Origin: Mycolicibacter engbaekii
Lineage (GTDB): Bacteria; Actinomycetota; Actinomycetes; Mycobacteriales; Mycobacteriaceae
Direction: 5' to 3'
DNA: 53,426 nucleotides
Assembly: GCF_002101585.1 (NCBI RefSeq)
Contig: NZ_LQOT01000032.1
Coordinates: 1-53,426, forward strand
Part shown: positions 8,620 to 18,523 of the stretch, one piece after another
How the letters are laid out: each line of letters starts with the position of its first letter
How positions within the stretch are numbered: the stretch's first letter is position 1
Notes under the pieces: model-generated
What the model was told of the DNA's origin: nothing
Seen by the model: the letters and a program-made list of their open reading frames with translations, nothing else
The model's database searches: none
Position numbers and translations under genes: made by a program

Positions 8620-9114
8620 TCAGTGCGACGCCGGGGCCTCGCCCGCCGGCTCGACCAGCTCGACCAGCACGCCGCCGGCGTCCTTGGGGTGGATGAAGTT
8701 GATGCGCGAGTTCGACGTGCCGCGCCGCGGGACCTCATAGAGCAGGCGAACGCCCTGCTCGCGGAGCCGCTCGGAGAGGGCGTCGATGTCGCTGGTGCGG
8801 TAGGCCAGCTGCTGCAGGCCGGGGCCGCGCTTGTCCAGGAATTTCGCGATGGTCGACGACTCGTCGATGGGGGCCATCAGCTGAATCTGCGCGCTGCCGA
8901 CCGGGGCGCCGCGCACCGTCAGCATCGCCTCGACGATGCCCTGCTCCTCGTTGACCTCTTCGTGCAGCACGATCATGCCGAGCTTGTCGTGGTACCACTT
9001 CTTGGCAGCTTCGAGGTCCGGGACCGCGATACCGACGTGGTCGACAGCGGTCACCAGGGCCGAGGCCAGGGCGGGGCGTACCTCGCAGGAGTCAGCGACG
9101 GATTCGGTCGTCAT
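8620..9114 (-). CDS. mce: Methylmalonyl-CoA epimerase
   Basis: 164 residues, VOC (glyoxalase/bleomycin resistance) fold. It converts (2R)- to (2S)-methylmalonyl-CoA in propionate metabolism, feeding methylmalonyl-CoA mutase or methyl-branched lipid synthesis. The first metal-ligand segment VDHVGIAV (His26), the DKRGPGLQQLAY and GVRLLYEVPRRG blocks, and the C-terminal GGVLVELVEP with the ligand glutamate are all present. The ATG at 9114 gives an N-terminal extension of about 20 residues before the domain, which could be unstructured. A much longer open frame upstream is antisense to fadA4 and was discarded. It diverges from fadA4 over an 81-bp shared promoter region. Confidence 0.9.
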   Translation of the reverse strand: MTTESVADSCEVRPALASALVTAVDHVGIAVPDLEAAKKWYHDKLGMIVLHEEVNEEQGIVEAMLTVRGAPVGSAQIQLMAPIDESSTIAKFLDKRGPGLQQLAYRTSDIDALSERLREQGVRLLYEVPRRGTSNSRINFIHPKDAGGVLVELVEPAGEAPASH

Positions 9115-9195
9115 AACGCAACGGTAACCTGGGCGGAAACATCGTGCTGAGCCGACCGGAAGATCGGCCCCACAAGACCTGCCCGGGAGGTAGTA

Positions 9196-10377
9196 ATGAC
9201 GACATCGGTGATCGTTGCTGGGGCTCGGACCCCCATCGGCCGCTTGATGGGTTCGTTGAAGGATTTCTCCGCCAGTGACCTCGGTGCCGTTGCCATCGCC
9301 GGGGCGCTGGAGAAGGCTCAGGTCCCGCCGTCGCTGGTGGAATACGTCATCATGGGCCAGGTTCTCACCGCCGGGGCGGGGCAGATGCCGGCCCGGCAGG
9401 CGGCGGTGGCCGCCGGCATCGGCTGGGACGTGCCGACGCTGACCATCAACAAGATGTGCCTGTCGGGAATCAACGCCATCGCCATGGCCGACCAGCTGAT
9501 CCGCGCCGGCGAATTCGACGTGGTGGTGGCCGGCGGCCAGGAGTCGATGAGCAAGGCCCCGCACCTGCTGCTCGACAGCCGGTCGGGCTACAAGTACGGC
9601 GACGTGACGGTGCGCGACCACCTCGCCTACGACGGCCTGCATGACGTCTTCACCGACCAGCCGATGGGCGCTCTGACCGAGCAGCGCAACGACGTGGACA
9701 AGTTCACCCGTGCCGAGCAGGACGAGTTCGCCGCCGAATCGCACCGCAAGGCCGCCGCGGCCTGGAAAGACGGCGTGTTCGAAGACGAGGTGGTGCCGGT
9801 GAAGATCCCGCAGCGCAAGGGCGATCCGCTGGAGTTCACCGAAGACGAGGGCATCCGCGCCAACACCACCGCCGAGTCGCTCGCCGGGCTCAAGCCGGCG
9901 TTCCGTCCCGACGGCACCATCACCGCCGGTTCGTCGTCGCAGATCTCCGACGGCGCCGCCGCGGTGGTGGTGATGAGCAAAGCCAAGGCGCAGGAACTGG
10001 GCCTGGAGTGGCTGTGTGAGATCGGGGCGCACGGTGTGGTCGCCGGGCCGGACTCGACCCTGCAGTCGCAGCCGGCCAACGCCATCAAGAAGGCCATCGC
10101 CCGGGAGGGCATCTCGGTCGACCAGCTCGACGTGGTGGAGATCAACGAGGCGTTCGCTGCGGTGTCGCTGGCCTCGACCCGCGAGCTGGGCGTGGACCCC
10201 GCCGTGGTCAATGTGCACGGTGGTGCGATCGCCGTGGGACACCCGATCGGCATGTCGGGGGCACGCATCACCCTGCACGCCGCCCTGGAGCTCAAGCGGC
10301 GCGGTTCGGGCTACGCGGTGGCCGCGCTGTGCGGCGCCGGCGGCCAGGGGGACGCGCTGATCCTGCGCGCCGGGTAG
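9196..10377 (+). CDS. fadA4: Acetyl-CoA C-acetyltransferase (thiolase)
   Basis: 393 residues, typical thiolase length. It interconverts acetoacetyl-CoA plus CoA with two acetyl-CoA. The catalytic residues are in place: nucleophile Cys88 (NKMCLSG), His349 (VGHPIGMSG) and the acid/base Cys379 (LCGAGGQGD). GGGAGG precedes the ATG with suitable spacing. It diverges from methylmalonyl-CoA epimerase, the same arrangement as Rv1322A and fadA4 (Rv1323) in M. tuberculosis, which suggests coordinated short-chain acyl-CoA metabolism. Cytosolic. Confidence 0.94.
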   Translation: MTTSVIVAGARTPIGRLMGSLKDFSASDLGAVAIAGALEKAQVPPSLVEYVIMGQVLTAGAGQMPARQAAVAAGIGWDVPTLTINKMCLSGINAIAMADQLIRAGEFDVVVAGGQESMSKAPHLLLDSRSGYKYGDVTVRDHLAYDGLHDVFTDQPMGALTEQRNDVDKFTRAEQDEFAAESHRKAAAAWKDGVFEDEVVPVKIPQRKGDPLEFTEDEGIRANTTAESLAGLKPAFRPDGTITAGSSSQISDGAAAVVVMSKAKAQELGLEWLCEIGAHGVVAGPDSTLQSQPANAIKKAIAREGISVDQLDVVEINEAFAAVSLASTRELGVDPAVVNVHGGAIAVGHPIGMSGARITLHAALELKRRGSGYAVAALCGAGGQGDALILRAG

Positions 10378-10404
10378 CGGCTGTCCTGCGCTTCGGTGTT
10401 GCTG

Positions 10405-10430
10405 GGGCGAGGGCAGTGCCCCGCTCGCCC
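10405..10430 (+). terminator. Possible hairpin terminator after fadA4
   Basis: GGGCGAG (10405-10411) pairs with CTCGCCC (10424-10430), and an inner GGC/GCC pair flanks an AGT loop. It lies 28 bases past the thiolase stop. No U tract follows; this rests on base pairing alone. Confidence 0.35.
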
Positions 10431-10519
10431 GTCTCGTGTGATTTTCGTCATAGCGGGGCGGGAGGGCGGGAAAACGGCCCTCGGCGGTGTCGCCCGGGCG
10501 GCGTGACAGACTTGACGGC

Positions 10520-11428
10520 GTGACGCGTCCTCGACCCCCGATCGGTCCGGCCCTGGCCGGAGCAGTGGACCTGTCCGGCCTCAAGAAGCCGGCCCAATCC
10601 GGCGGTGCCGCCGGCGGCACCGCCGCCGCCCCGCCGGGCGCCACCGAGATCACCGAGGCCAACTTCGAAGACGAGGTGCTGGTCCGGTCCAACCAGGTGC
10701 CGGTGGTGGTGTTGCTGTGGTCGCCGCGCAGCGAGGCCTGCATCCAGCTGGCCGACACGCTGGCCGCGCTGGCGCAGGCCGACAACGCCGGCGGTCCGGC
10801 CAAGTGGTCGCTGGCCACCGTCAACGTCGACGTCGCCCCCCGGGTGGCGCAGGTGTTCGGCGTGGACGCGGTGCCCACGGTGGTGGCCCTGGCCGCCGGC
10901 CAGCCGATCACCAGTTTCCAGGGCCCCCAGCCTCCCGACCAGCTGCGCCGCTGGGTGGACTCGCTGGTGTCGGCCACCGCTGGCAAGCTTGCCGGCGACG
11001 CCGAGCAGCCCGAGCAGGTGGATCCGAAGCTGGCGCAGGCCCGCGACCACCTCGACGCCGGCGACTTCTCCGCCGCGCGAGCCGCCTACCAGGATCTGCT
11101 GGATGCCGACCCCAACCACACCGAGGCCAAGGGTGCGCTGCGCCAGCTCGCCTTCCTGGAGCGGGCGACCAGCCGGCAGCCCGATGCGCCGGCCCGCGCC
11201 GACGCCGACCCCGACGACATCGAGGCCGCTTTCGCCGCCGCCGATGTGCAGATCCTCAACCAGGACGTCACCGCGGCCTTCGACCGGTTGATCGCCCTGG
11301 TGCGACGTACCTCCGGTGACGAGCGCGCCCAGGTCCGGACCCGTTTGGTGGAGCTGTTCGAGCTGTTCGACCCGGCCGACCCCGAGGTCATCGCCGGACG
11401 GCGCAACCTGGCCAACGCCCTGTACTGA
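10520..11428 (+). CDS. CnoX/YbbN-like thioredoxin-fold protein with tetratricopeptide tail
   Basis: 302 residues (Rv1324 of M. tuberculosis is about 304). The thioredoxin-like domain covers about residues 42-155. The usual CxxC active site is replaced by SxxC (Ser71-Glu-Ala-Cys74, in WSPRSEAC), exactly the pattern of E. coli YbbN/CnoX. The cis-proline loop (VDAVPTVVAL) is kept. The C-terminal half (about 165-302) is helical with TPR-like repeats (LDAGDFSAARAAYQDLLDADPNHTEAKGALRQL). A redox-regulated holdase co-chaperone role, protecting cysteines under oxidative stress, follows from that family and is inference here. Residues 1-45 are rich in Gly, Ala and Pro. GTG start at 10520 matches the family N-terminus; the gene converges on glgB. 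Confidence 0.85.
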   Translation: MTRPRPPIGPALAGAVDLSGLKKPAQSGGAAGGTAAAPPGATEITEANFEDEVLVRSNQVPVVVLLWSPRSEACIQLADTLAALAQADNAGGPAKWSLATVNVDVAPRVAQVFGVDAVPTVVALAAGQPITSFQGPQPPDQLRRWVDSLVSATAGKLAGDAEQPEQVDPKLAQARDHLDAGDFSAARAAYQDLLDADPNHTEAKGALRQLAFLERATSRQPDAPARADADPDDIEAAFAAADVQILNQDVTAAFDRLIALVRRTSGDERAQVRTRLVELFELFDPADPEVIAGRRNLANALY

Positions 11429-11446
11429 CACCGGTTGCCCGGCGGA

Positions 11447-13663
11447 CTACTCCGGCGCGAGCCAGACCGCCGATAAGGCCGGCAGGACCAGCACCGCCGA
11501 GGCGGGCCGGCCGTGCCACGGGCTGGCGGTGGCCTCGACGCCGCCCAGGTTGCCCTGGCCCGAGCCGCGGTAGCCGGCCGCATCGGTGTTGAGCACCTCG
11601 CGCCAGCGCCCCGACTGCGGCAGTCCCAGGTGGTAGTCGGTGTGGGCGACGCCGGCGAAGTTGAACACGCAGGCCAGCACCGAGCCGTCGGTGCCGTAGC
11701 GCAGGAAGCTCAGCACGTTGTTGGCCGAGTCGTTGGCGTCGATCCACGAGTAGCCGCGGGGGTCGGCGTCCTGGGTCCACAGGGCGGGCAGGGCCCGGTA
11801 GTGGGCGTTGAGGTCACCGACCAGACGCAGGATGCCGGGGGAGTAGCCGTCGGGCTCGACGGCGGGGTCGAGCTGAAACCAGTCGACGCCGCGTTCGTTG
11901 CACCACTCGCTGCGCTGACCGAACTCCTGGCCCATGAACAGCAACTGCTTGCCCGGGTGGGCCCACTGGTAGGCCAACAGGGCCCGCAGGCCCGCGGCTT
12001 TGTGGTGGTCGTCGCCCGGCATCCTCGACCACAACGTGCCCTTGCCGTGCACCACCTCGTCATGGCTGATGGGCAACACGTAGTTCTCGCTGAACGCGTA
12101 GAGCATCGAGAACGTCATGTTGTGGTGGTGGTAGCTGCGGTGCACCGGATCATGGCCCAGATAGGCCAGGGTGTCGTGCATCCAGCCCATGTTCCATTTC
12201 ATCGAAAAGCCGAGGCCGCCGAGGCCGGTGTCTCGGGTGACCCCGGGCCAGGAGGTGGACTCCTCGGCGATGGTCACAATGCCCGGCGCGACCCGGTGGG
12301 TGGTCGCGTTGAGCTCCTGCAGGAACTGCACCGCCTCCAGGTTCTCCCGGCCCCCGTGGATGTTGGGGGTCCACCCGTCGTGCGGCCGTGAGTAGTCGAG
12401 GTAGAGCATCGATGCGACGGCGTCCACCCGTAGCCCGTCCACGTGGAACTCGGTCAGCCAGTACAGGGCGTTGGCGACCAGGAAGTTGCGCACCTCCGGG
12501 CGGCCGAAGTCGAACACGTAGGTGCCCCAGTCGAGTTGTTCACCGCGGCGGGGATCGGAGTGCTCATACAGGGGGGTCCCGTCGAACCGGCCCAGAGCCC
12601 AGTCGTCTTTGGGGAAGTGTGCCGGCACCCAGTCCACGATCACGCCGATGCCGGCACCGTGCAGCGCGTCGACCAGCGCCCGGAAGTCGTCGGGGGAGCC
12701 GAAGCGGGCCGTCGGGGCGTAGTACGACGTCACCTGATAGCCCCAGGACCCGCCGAAGGGGTGTTCGGCCACGGGCAGCAGTTCCACATGCGTGAAGCCC
12801 CGGTGCGCGACGTACTCGGTCAGTTCCACCGCGAGCTGGCGGTAGCTCAGACCGGGCCGCCAGGAGCCCAGGTGGACCTCGTAGGTGCTCATCGGTTCGT
12901 TCACCGGGTCACGCCTGGCGCGTTGCGCCATCCACTCGGTGTCGTTCCAGGTGTAGTCGCTCGAGGTCACCACCGAGGCGGTGCGCGGCGGCACCTCGGT
13001 GGCGAAGGCAAAGGGGTCGGCGCGCTCGGTGACCGCGCCGTCGGCTCCGTGCACGCGGAACTTGTAGAGACCGTCGACGGGGAAGTCCGGCCAGAACAGC
13101 TCCCAGACACCGGAGAACCCCAACGACCGCAGCGGCGCGTCGTCCCCGGACCACCCGTTGAAGTCGCCGATCAGACTCACGCCGGTGGCGTTGGGGGCCC
13201 ACACCGCGAAGGACACGCCGGATACCTCGCCGTCCGGTGTGGTGAAGGTGCGCCGATGCGCGCCCATCACCTCCCAGAGGCGTTCATGGCGCCCCTCGGC
13301 GAACAGGTACAGGTCCAGTTCCCCCAGGGTCGGGGCAAACCGGTAGCCGTCGGCGACGGCGCACACACCTGTCGGTTCGGCGAACTTCGCGGATTCGGGG
13401 TAGTGCACCTCCAGCCGGTAATCGGCCAGACCGGTGCACGGCAGGGCCGCCGCGAACAGCCCGGATCCGAGATCACGCATGACGAATCGCTGCCCGCCGG
13501 CGATCACCACCACCCGGTGTGCCCGCGGACGCAGGGTCCGGATAATCGTGTTCCTGCCAACCTCGTGTGCACCCAGAATGGCGTGCGGATCGTGGTGTTC
13601 ACCGGCAAGCAGCCGCGCCAGCTCGGCAGCCGGGGGCGCCAGATGTCGGGTGGTGGCGGCCAT
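11447..13663 (-). CDS. glgB: 1,4-alpha-glucan branching enzyme GlgB
   Basis: 738 residues. It makes alpha-1,6 branches in alpha-glucan (glycogen and capsular glucan). N1 and CBM48 modules (about 1-240) precede the GH13 catalytic barrel. Conserved regions are [21 protein letters not shown] with the nucleophile Asp, TIAEEST with the acid/base Glu, and [13 protein letters not shown]-terminal all-beta domain ends the protein. The ATG at 13663 shares one base with the glgE stop (TGATG), so the genes are translationally coupled. In the GlgE pathway this enzyme branches the maltosyl-extended linear glucan. Confidence 0.96.
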   Translation of the reverse strand: MAATTRHLAPPAAELARLLAGEHHDPHAILGAHEVGRNTIIRTLRPRAHRVVVIAGGQRFVMRDLGSGLFAAALPCTGLADYRLEVHYPESAKFAEPTGVCAVADGYRFAPTLGELDLYLFAEGRHERLWEVMGAHRRTFTTPDGEVSGVSFAVWAPNATGVSLIGDFNGWSGDDAPLRSLGFSGVWELFWPDFPVDGLYKFRVHGADGAVTERADPFAFATEVPPRTASVVTSSDYTWNDTEWMAQRARRDPVNEPMSTYEVHLGSWRPGLSYRQLAVELTEYVAHRGFTHVELLPVAEHPFGGSWGYQVTSYYAPTARFGSPDDFRALVDALHGAGIGVIVDWVPAHFPKDDWALGRFDGTPLYEHSDPRRGEQLDWGTYVFDFGRPEVRNFLVANALYWLTEFHVDGLRVDAVASMLYLDYSRPHDGWTPNIHGGRENLEAVQFLQELNATTHRVAPGIVTIAEESTSWPGVTRDTGLGGLGFSMKWNMGWMHDTLAYLGHDPVHRSYHHHNMTFSMLYAFSENYVLPISHDEVVHGKGTLWSRMPGDDHHKAAGLRALLAYQWAHPGKQLLFMGQEFGQRSEWCNERGVDWFQLDPAVEPDGYSPGILRLVGDLNAHYRALPALWTQDADPRGYSWIDANDSANNVLSFLRYGTDGSVLACVFNFAGVAHTDYHLGLPQSGRWREVLNTDAAGYRGSGQGNLGGVEATASPWHGRPASAVLVLPALSAVWLAPE

Positions 13664-15699
13664 CAACGGCGCAGCAGTTCGGTGCGGCTGCCGGCGTTGA
13701 TCGCCGGCATCGTCACGATGTGGGCGACCGCGCGCGCCGGGTCCAGCCGCACGTAGTTGTCCTGACCCCAGTTGTAGTCCTCTCCGCTGATCTGGTCGCG
13801 CACCCAGAACCGCTGGTAGTCCGGCATTCCCAGCGCCCACATATCCAGGTGCAGGGTCGCCTCCTCGGCGCTGAACGGGTTCAGGGTGACGACCACCAGC
13901 ACGGTGTCGCCGGTGGCCGGGTCGAACTTGCTGTAGGCCAGCAGCGCGTCGTTGTCCACATGGTGGAAGCGGATGGTGCGCAGCTGGTCCAACGCCGGGT
14001 GCAGCCGGCGAATCTCGTTGAGCCGGGCGATGAACGGCTCCAGCGAACGGCCCGCCGCCAGGGCGCCGGCGAAGTCGCGGGGCCGGAGTTCGTACTTTTC
14101 GGAGTCGAGATACTCCTCGCTGCCTTCGTGCAGTGCGCGGTCTTCGAACAACTCGAAGCCGGAGTACACGCCCCAGGCGGGGCTCAGCGTCGCGGCCAGC
14201 ACCGCGCGGATCGCGAACATTCCCGGACCGCCGTGCTGCAGGCTGGCGTGCAGGATGTCGGGGGTGTTGACGAACAGGTTCGGCCGGCGGAAGTCGGCGA
14301 ATTCCGCGATCTCCATCCCGAACTCGGTGATCTCGGATTTGGTCGTGCGCCAGGTGAAGTAGGTGTAGGACTGGGTGAAGCCCAGCTTGGCCAAGCCGTA
14401 CTGGCGGGCCGGTGGGGTGAACGCCTCGGACAGGAACAGGACGTCCGGGTCGATGTTCTTGACGGCGGCGATCAGCCAGAGCCAGAAATCGGGTGGCTTG
14501 GTGTGCGGGTTGTCCACCCGAAAGATCTTGACGCCGTGCTCCATCCAGAACTGCACCACCCGCAGCACCTCGGCATACAGACCGGCCGGATCGTTGTCGA
14601 AGTTCAGCGGATAGATGTCCTGGTACTTCTTCGGCGGGTTCTCGGCGTAGGCGATGGTCCCGTCGGGCAGTTCGGTGAACCACTCCCGGTGCTCGGTGGC
14701 CCAGGGGTGATCCGGTGCGCATTGCAGCGCCAGGTCGAGTGCGACTTCCAGATTCAGCCGCTGTGCTGCGGCGACGAACGCGTCGAAATCGTCGATGTCA
14801 CCCAGCTGCGGATGCACCGCGTCGTGGCCGCCCTCGGCGCTGCCGATGGCCCACGGCGAGCCGACGTCGCCGGGTTCGGCGGTCGCGGAGTTGTTGCGGC
14901 CCTTGCGATGGACCCGGCCGATGGGATGGACCGGAGGCAGGTACACCACGTCGAACCCCATCTCGGCGATCCGGGGCAGGGCCGCCGCCGCGGTGGCGAA
15001 TGTGCCGTGAACCGGTCGGCCGTGGGAATCCCAGCCGCCGGTGGAGCGGGGGAACATCTCGTACCACGCACCGCTGCGGGCCTGCGGCCGGTCCACCCAC
15101 ACCTGGTGCTCGGCGCTGGGGGTGACCAGCTCCCGCAGCGGGTGGTGGGCCAGCAGCTCGTCCAGATCTGCCGACAGCGCCGGGGCGGCTCTGCTCAGCG
15201 GATCACCCGGCGCGCGCAGTGCCGCGGCGGCCGCCAGCACAGGTTTGCGCAGGGCCGCCGGAACGCCGGTCGCGGCCCGGTCCAGCAGCTCGGCGCCGAT
15301 CACCAGGTCATTGGCCAGCTCGGCCGCCCCCTGGCCGGCGTCCAGTTTGGCCGTCACCGCCTCGCGCCAGCTCTGCAGCGGATTGCCCCAGCCTTCGACC
15401 CGGAACGCCCACAGGCCGACGGCGTCGGGGCAGAACGCACCGTGGAACACATAGGCGTCGAAGCCGGTGTGCATGGGCAGGCGCAGCGCGGAGCCGGGCG
15501 ACGCGGCGGACGCGACGTCCCCGGGCAGCGGATAGCGCCGCCCCAGGAAGCGCACCACCAATGTCGCCGCGACGGCTTCATGGCCTTCTCGCCAGACCGT
15601 GGCTTTGACCGGCACGGTCTCTCCGACCACGGCCTTGGCCGGATAGCGGCCGCACGAGACGACCGGTGCGACATCGTCGACCTCGACTCGGCCAGCCAC
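13663..15699 (-). CDS. glgE: Alpha-1,4-glucan:maltose-1-phosphate maltosyltransferase GlgE
   Basis: About 678 residues from the GTG at 15699. It extends alpha-glucan with maltose 1-phosphate, a step essential in M. tuberculosis because the substrate builds up to toxic levels. It is a GH13_3 enzyme: [12 protein letters not shown] and YPAKAVVGE in the N-terminal part, then [12 protein letters not shown] (nucleophile Asp), [11 protein letters not shown] (acid/base Glu) and VNTPDI in the barrel. GGAG lies four bases upstream of the GTG and the protein then starts just before the family's [10 protein letters not shown]. An ATG at 15771 would add 24 residues, giving almost exactly the M. tuberculosis length, so the start is not settled. 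Upstream gene of a glgE-glgB operon, divergent from glgP. Confidence 0.94.
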   Translation of the reverse strand: MAGRVEVDDVAPVVSCGRYPAKAVVGETVPVKATVWREGHEAVAATLVVRFLGRRYPLPGDVASAASPGSALRLPMHTGFDAYVFHGAFCPDAVGLWAFRVEGWGNPLQSWREAVTAKLDAGQGAAELANDLVIGAELLDRAATGVPAALRKPVLAAAAALRAPGDPLSRAAPALSADLDELLAHHPLRELVTPSAEHQVWVDRPQARSGAWYEMFPRSTGGWDSHGRPVHGTFATAAAALPRIAEMGFDVVYLPPVHPIGRVHRKGRNNSATAEPGDVGSPWAIGSAEGGHDAVHPQLGDIDDFDAFVAAAQRLNLEVALDLALQCAPDHPWATEHREWFTELPDGTIAYAENPPKKYQDIYPLNFDNDPAGLYAEVLRVVQFWMEHGVKIFRVDNPHTKPPDFWLWLIAAVKNIDPDVLFLSEAFTPPARQYGLAKLGFTQSYTYFTWRTTKSEITEFGMEIAEFADFRRPNLFVNTPDILHASLQHGGPGMFAIRAVLAATLSPAWGVYSGFELFEDRALHEGSEEYLDSEKYELRPRDFAGALAAGRSLEPFIARLNEIRRLHPALDQLRTIRFHHVDNDALLAYSKFDPATGDTVLVVVTLNPFSAEEATLHLDMWALGMPDYQRFWVRDQISGEDYNWGQDNYVRLDPARAVAHIVTMPAINAGSRTELLRR

Positions 15700-15848
15700 C
15701 GCACTCCGTTCGTCGTCATTCGCCGTCGGGCATACTCCGCCCACGGTAGCCGCCGCCCGGGGGCCCGGCATCACGCAACATGTTCGCAACCGAATTGTCA
15801 GATCTAGGGGGCAGTCCCAGATTCGTGTCGCCGGTAGTGTGGTCAACC
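15700..15848. promoter_or_regulatory. Divergent intergenic region between glgE and glgP
   Basis: About 149 bp separate the chosen GTG starts of glgE and glgP, so promoters for both glucan-building and glucan-degrading directions must lie here or overlap the ends. I see no strong -10/-35 pair or clear operator. If glgE starts at 15771 the region shrinks to 77 bp. Confidence 0.45.
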
Positions 15849-18431
15849 GTGAAGGCCCTCCGCCGGTTCACCGTTCGCGCCCACCTGCCCGAGAGGCTGC
15901 TGGCGCTTGAGCAGCTGTCGATGAACCTGCGCTGGTCCTGGGAGCAACCCACCCAGGAGCTGTTCGCCGCCATCGATCCCGAACTGTGGGACGGGTGCGG
16001 GCGTGACCCGGTGGCGCTGCTGGGCGCGGTGAGTCCGGGGCGCCTGGAGGCGCTGGCCGGCGATCACGGATTCACCTCCCGGCTCGACGCGCTGTCTGCC
16101 GACCTCACCGCGTACCTGACGAAGCCGCGCTGGTACCAGCACCGCCAGGACGACGGCGCCGCGCTGCCGACGGCGATCGCCTACTTCTCCATGGAGTTCG
16201 GCGTTGCCGAGGCGCTGCCGAACTACTCGGGCGGGCTGGGAATCCTGGCCGGCGACCACCTGAAGTCGGCATCGGATCTGGGTGTGCCGTTGATCGCGGT
16301 CGGGCTCTACTACCGCTCCGGCTATTTCCGCCAGGCGCTGACCGCCGACGGCTGGCAGCGGGAGACCTATCCCGCGCTGGACCCGCAGGGACTGCCGTTG
16401 CGGCTGCTGGTCGAGGCCGACGGCACACCGGTGCTGATCGGGGTGGCCCTGCCCGGTGCCGGCCGGCTACGGGCCAGGGTGTGGGTGGCCCAGGTCGGCC
16501 GAGTGCCGTTGTTGCTGCTGGATTCCGATATCGGGGAGAACCCGCACCAGCTGCGGGGCATCACCGATCGGTTGTACGGCGGCGACCAGGAGCACCGGAT
16601 CCGCCAGGAGATCCTGGCCGGGGTCGGCGGGGTGCGGGCGATCCGGGAGTTCACCCGGCTGCAGGGCACGCCCGCCCCCGAGGTGTTCCACATGAACGAG
16701 GGCCATGCCGGCTTCCTGGGCGTGGAGCGCATCCGCGAGCTGATCGCCGAGCAGGGCCTGGATTTCGACACCGCTCTGGCCGTGGTGCGCTCGGCGACGG
16801 TGTTCACCACCCACACACCGGTTCCGGCCGGCATCGACCGGTTCCCCACGGAGATGGTGCGCCGCTACTTCGACGACGGCGGTCAGGCTCTGGTCCCTGG
16901 GGTGCCCACCGAGCGGGTCATGGAACTGGGCGTCGAACACGATCCGGACACGTTCAACATGGCCCATATGGGCCTGCGCCTGGCGCAGCGGGCCAACGGT
17001 GTCTCCCGGCTGCACGGCCGGGTGAGCCGGACCATGTTCAATGACCTGTGGCCGGGTTTCGACGCCGACGAGGTGCCGATCGGCTCGATCACCAACGGGG
17101 TGCACGCGCCGAGTTGGGCGGCGCCGCCGTGGCTGCAGCTGAGCCGCGACGTGGGCGCCGCCGACTCCAGCGCCTCGCCCGCGGCGTGGCAGCGCATTGC
17201 GCAGGTCGACCCGGTGGCGTTGTGGGCGATCCGCTCGCAACTGCGCGCCCTGCTGGTCGACGAAGTCCGGTTGCGGCTGTTGCAGTCCGGGCTGCAGCGC
17301 GGCTCCTCGGAGGCCGAACTGGGCTGGATCGCCACGGCGTTCGACCCCGACGTGCTGACCATCGGGTTCGCCCGCCGGGTGCCGACCTACAAGCGGTTGA
17401 CGCTGATGTTGCGCGATCCGGAGCGGTTGGAGCGCCTGCTGCTCGACGAGCAGCACCCGGTCCAGTTGATCGTCGCCGGTAAATCCCATCCGGCCGACGA
17501 AGGCGGCAAGGCGCTGATTCAGCAGGTGGTGCGGTTCGCCGACCGGCCGGAGGTGCGGCACCGGATCGCCTTTTTGCCCGACTACGACATGTCGATGGCC
17601 CGGCGGCTGTACTCCGGATGTGATGTCTGGCTGAACAATCCGCTGCGGCCGCTGGAGGCCTGCGGCACCTCGGGGATGAAGAGCGCGCTCAACGGCGGCC
17701 TGAACCTGTCGATCCGGGACGGCTGGTGGGACGAGTGGTTCGACGGGGAGAACGGCTGGGCGATCCCCACCGCCGACGGTGTCGCCGACGAGAATCGTCG
17801 GGACGATCTGGAAGCCGCGGCGCTCTACGACCTGCTGGCCACCTCGGTGGTGCCCAAGTTCTACGACCGCGATGAGCGTGGCGTGCCGCCGCGCTGGATC
17901 GAGATGGTGCACCACACCCTGCAGACGCTGGGCCCCAAGGTGTTGGCAACGCGCATGGTGCACGACTATGTGGAGCAGTGTTATGCGCCGGCGGCGCTGT
18001 CGTTGCGGCGCACCTGCGAGCCGATTGACGGCGTGCCCTACGGTGCGGCACGTCAACTGGCCGACTACCGGCGCCGGGTGGAGGCGGCCTGGCCGCACAT
18101 CGAGATCACCGACGTCGACAGCACCGGCTTACCCGATGCGCCCTGGCTCGGTTCGGAATTGACACTGACGGCCTCGGTGCGCCTGGCCGGCCTGCGGCCC
18201 GACGAGGTGGTGGTGCAGGCGGTGCTGGGCCGGGTGGATTCCGGTGACACCCTGCTGGATCCGGTCAAAGTGGCGATGTCGCACTCGCATACCGACGCCG
18301 ACGGAACCGAGGTGTTCTCCACCACCAGTCGGCTGCCGGTGGCCGGGTCGGTGGGCTACACCGTACGGGTGCTGCCCAGCCATCCGCTGCTGTCCGGCGA
18401 TGCCGAGCTGGGGCTGGTCACGCTGGCCTGA
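15849..18431 (+). CDS. glgP: Alpha-glucan (maltodextrin/glycogen) phosphorylase GlgP
   Basis: 860 residues (M. tuberculosis GlgP 863). It releases glucose 1-phosphate from alpha-1,4-glucan ends using pyridoxal phosphate. The PLP lysine lies near residue 611 in [15 protein letters not shown]. The N-terminal DUF3417-type segment ([23 protein letters not shown]) marks the short bacterial GlgP subfamily, and [26 protein letters not shown] is the substrate and phosphate region. The GTG at 15849 gives the family start [14 protein letters not shown]; an in-frame ATG at 15780 would add 23 residues unlike homologues. It works opposite to the divergent glgE-glgB pair. Confidence 0.95.
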   Translation: MKALRRFTVRAHLPERLLALEQLSMNLRWSWEQPTQELFAAIDPELWDGCGRDPVALLGAVSPGRLEALAGDHGFTSRLDALSADLTAYLTKPRWYQHRQDDGAALPTAIAYFSMEFGVAEALPNYSGGLGILAGDHLKSASDLGVPLIAVGLYYRSGYFRQALTADGWQRETYPALDPQGLPLRLLVEADGTPVLIGVALPGAGRLRARVWVAQVGRVPLLLLDSDIGENPHQLRGITDRLYGGDQEHRIRQEILAGVGGVRAIREFTRLQGTPAPEVFHMNEGHAGFLGVERIRELIAEQGLDFDTALAVVRSATVFTTHTPVPAGIDRFPTEMVRRYFDDGGQALVPGVPTERVMELGVEHDPDTFNMAHMGLRLAQRANGVSRLHGRVSRTMFNDLWPGFDADEVPIGSITNGVHAPSWAAPPWLQLSRDVGAADSSASPAAWQRIAQVDPVALWAIRSQLRALLVDEVRLRLLQSGLQRGSSEAELGWIATAFDPDVLTIGFARRVPTYKRLTLMLRDPERLERLLLDEQHPVQLIVAGKSHPADEGGKALIQQVVRFADRPEVRHRIAFLPDYDMSMARRLYSGCDVWLNNPLRPLEACGTSGMKSALNGGLNLSIRDGWWDEWFDGENGWAIPTADGVADENRRDDLEAAALYDLLATSVVPKFYDRDERGVPPRWIEMVHHTLQTLGPKVLATRMVHDYVEQCYAPAALSLRRTCEPIDGVPYGAARQLADYRRRVEAAWPHIEITDVDSTGLPDAPWLGSELTLTASVRLAGLRPDEVVVQAVLGRVDSGDTLLDPVKVAMSHSHTDADGTEVFSTTSRLPVAGSVGYTVRVLPSHPLLSGDAELGLVTLA

Positions 18432-18453
18432 GGGAGGGGCGGCGGCATTCTCC

Positions 18454-18513
18454 GCGAGCAGACGCGAAAGCCCCCAAAAGCGAGTGTTCTAGGGGGCTTT
18501 GACGTCTGCTCGC
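18454..18513. terminator. Large two-part hairpin, bidirectional terminator / dispersed-repeat candidate
   Basis: Outer arms GCGAGCAGACG (18454-18464) and CGTCTGCTCGC (18503-18513) pair perfectly over 11 bp. Inner arms AAAGCCCCC (18467-18475) and GGGGGCTTT (18492-18500) pair over 9 bp, with two unpaired bases per side between them and a 16-nt loop. It lies between convergent glgP and the lipoprotein peptidase gene, so it can end transcription from both sides. The arms resemble intergenic repeats I recall from mycobacteria; that part is memory, not a search. The right arm stops 10 bases before the peptidase stop codon. Confidence 0.75.
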
Positions 18514-18523
18514 CATGGTGAGA

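Noticed and set aside
9115..10986. 600-residue N-terminal extension of methylmalonyl-CoA epimerase
   Set aside because: It runs antisense through fadA4 and part of the thioredoxin gene; the epimerase domain begins right after the ATG at 9114.
14715..15807. Long plus-strand frames antisense to glgE
   Set aside because: No recognisable protein, arginine- and proline-rich translation, and glgE on the other strand is certain.
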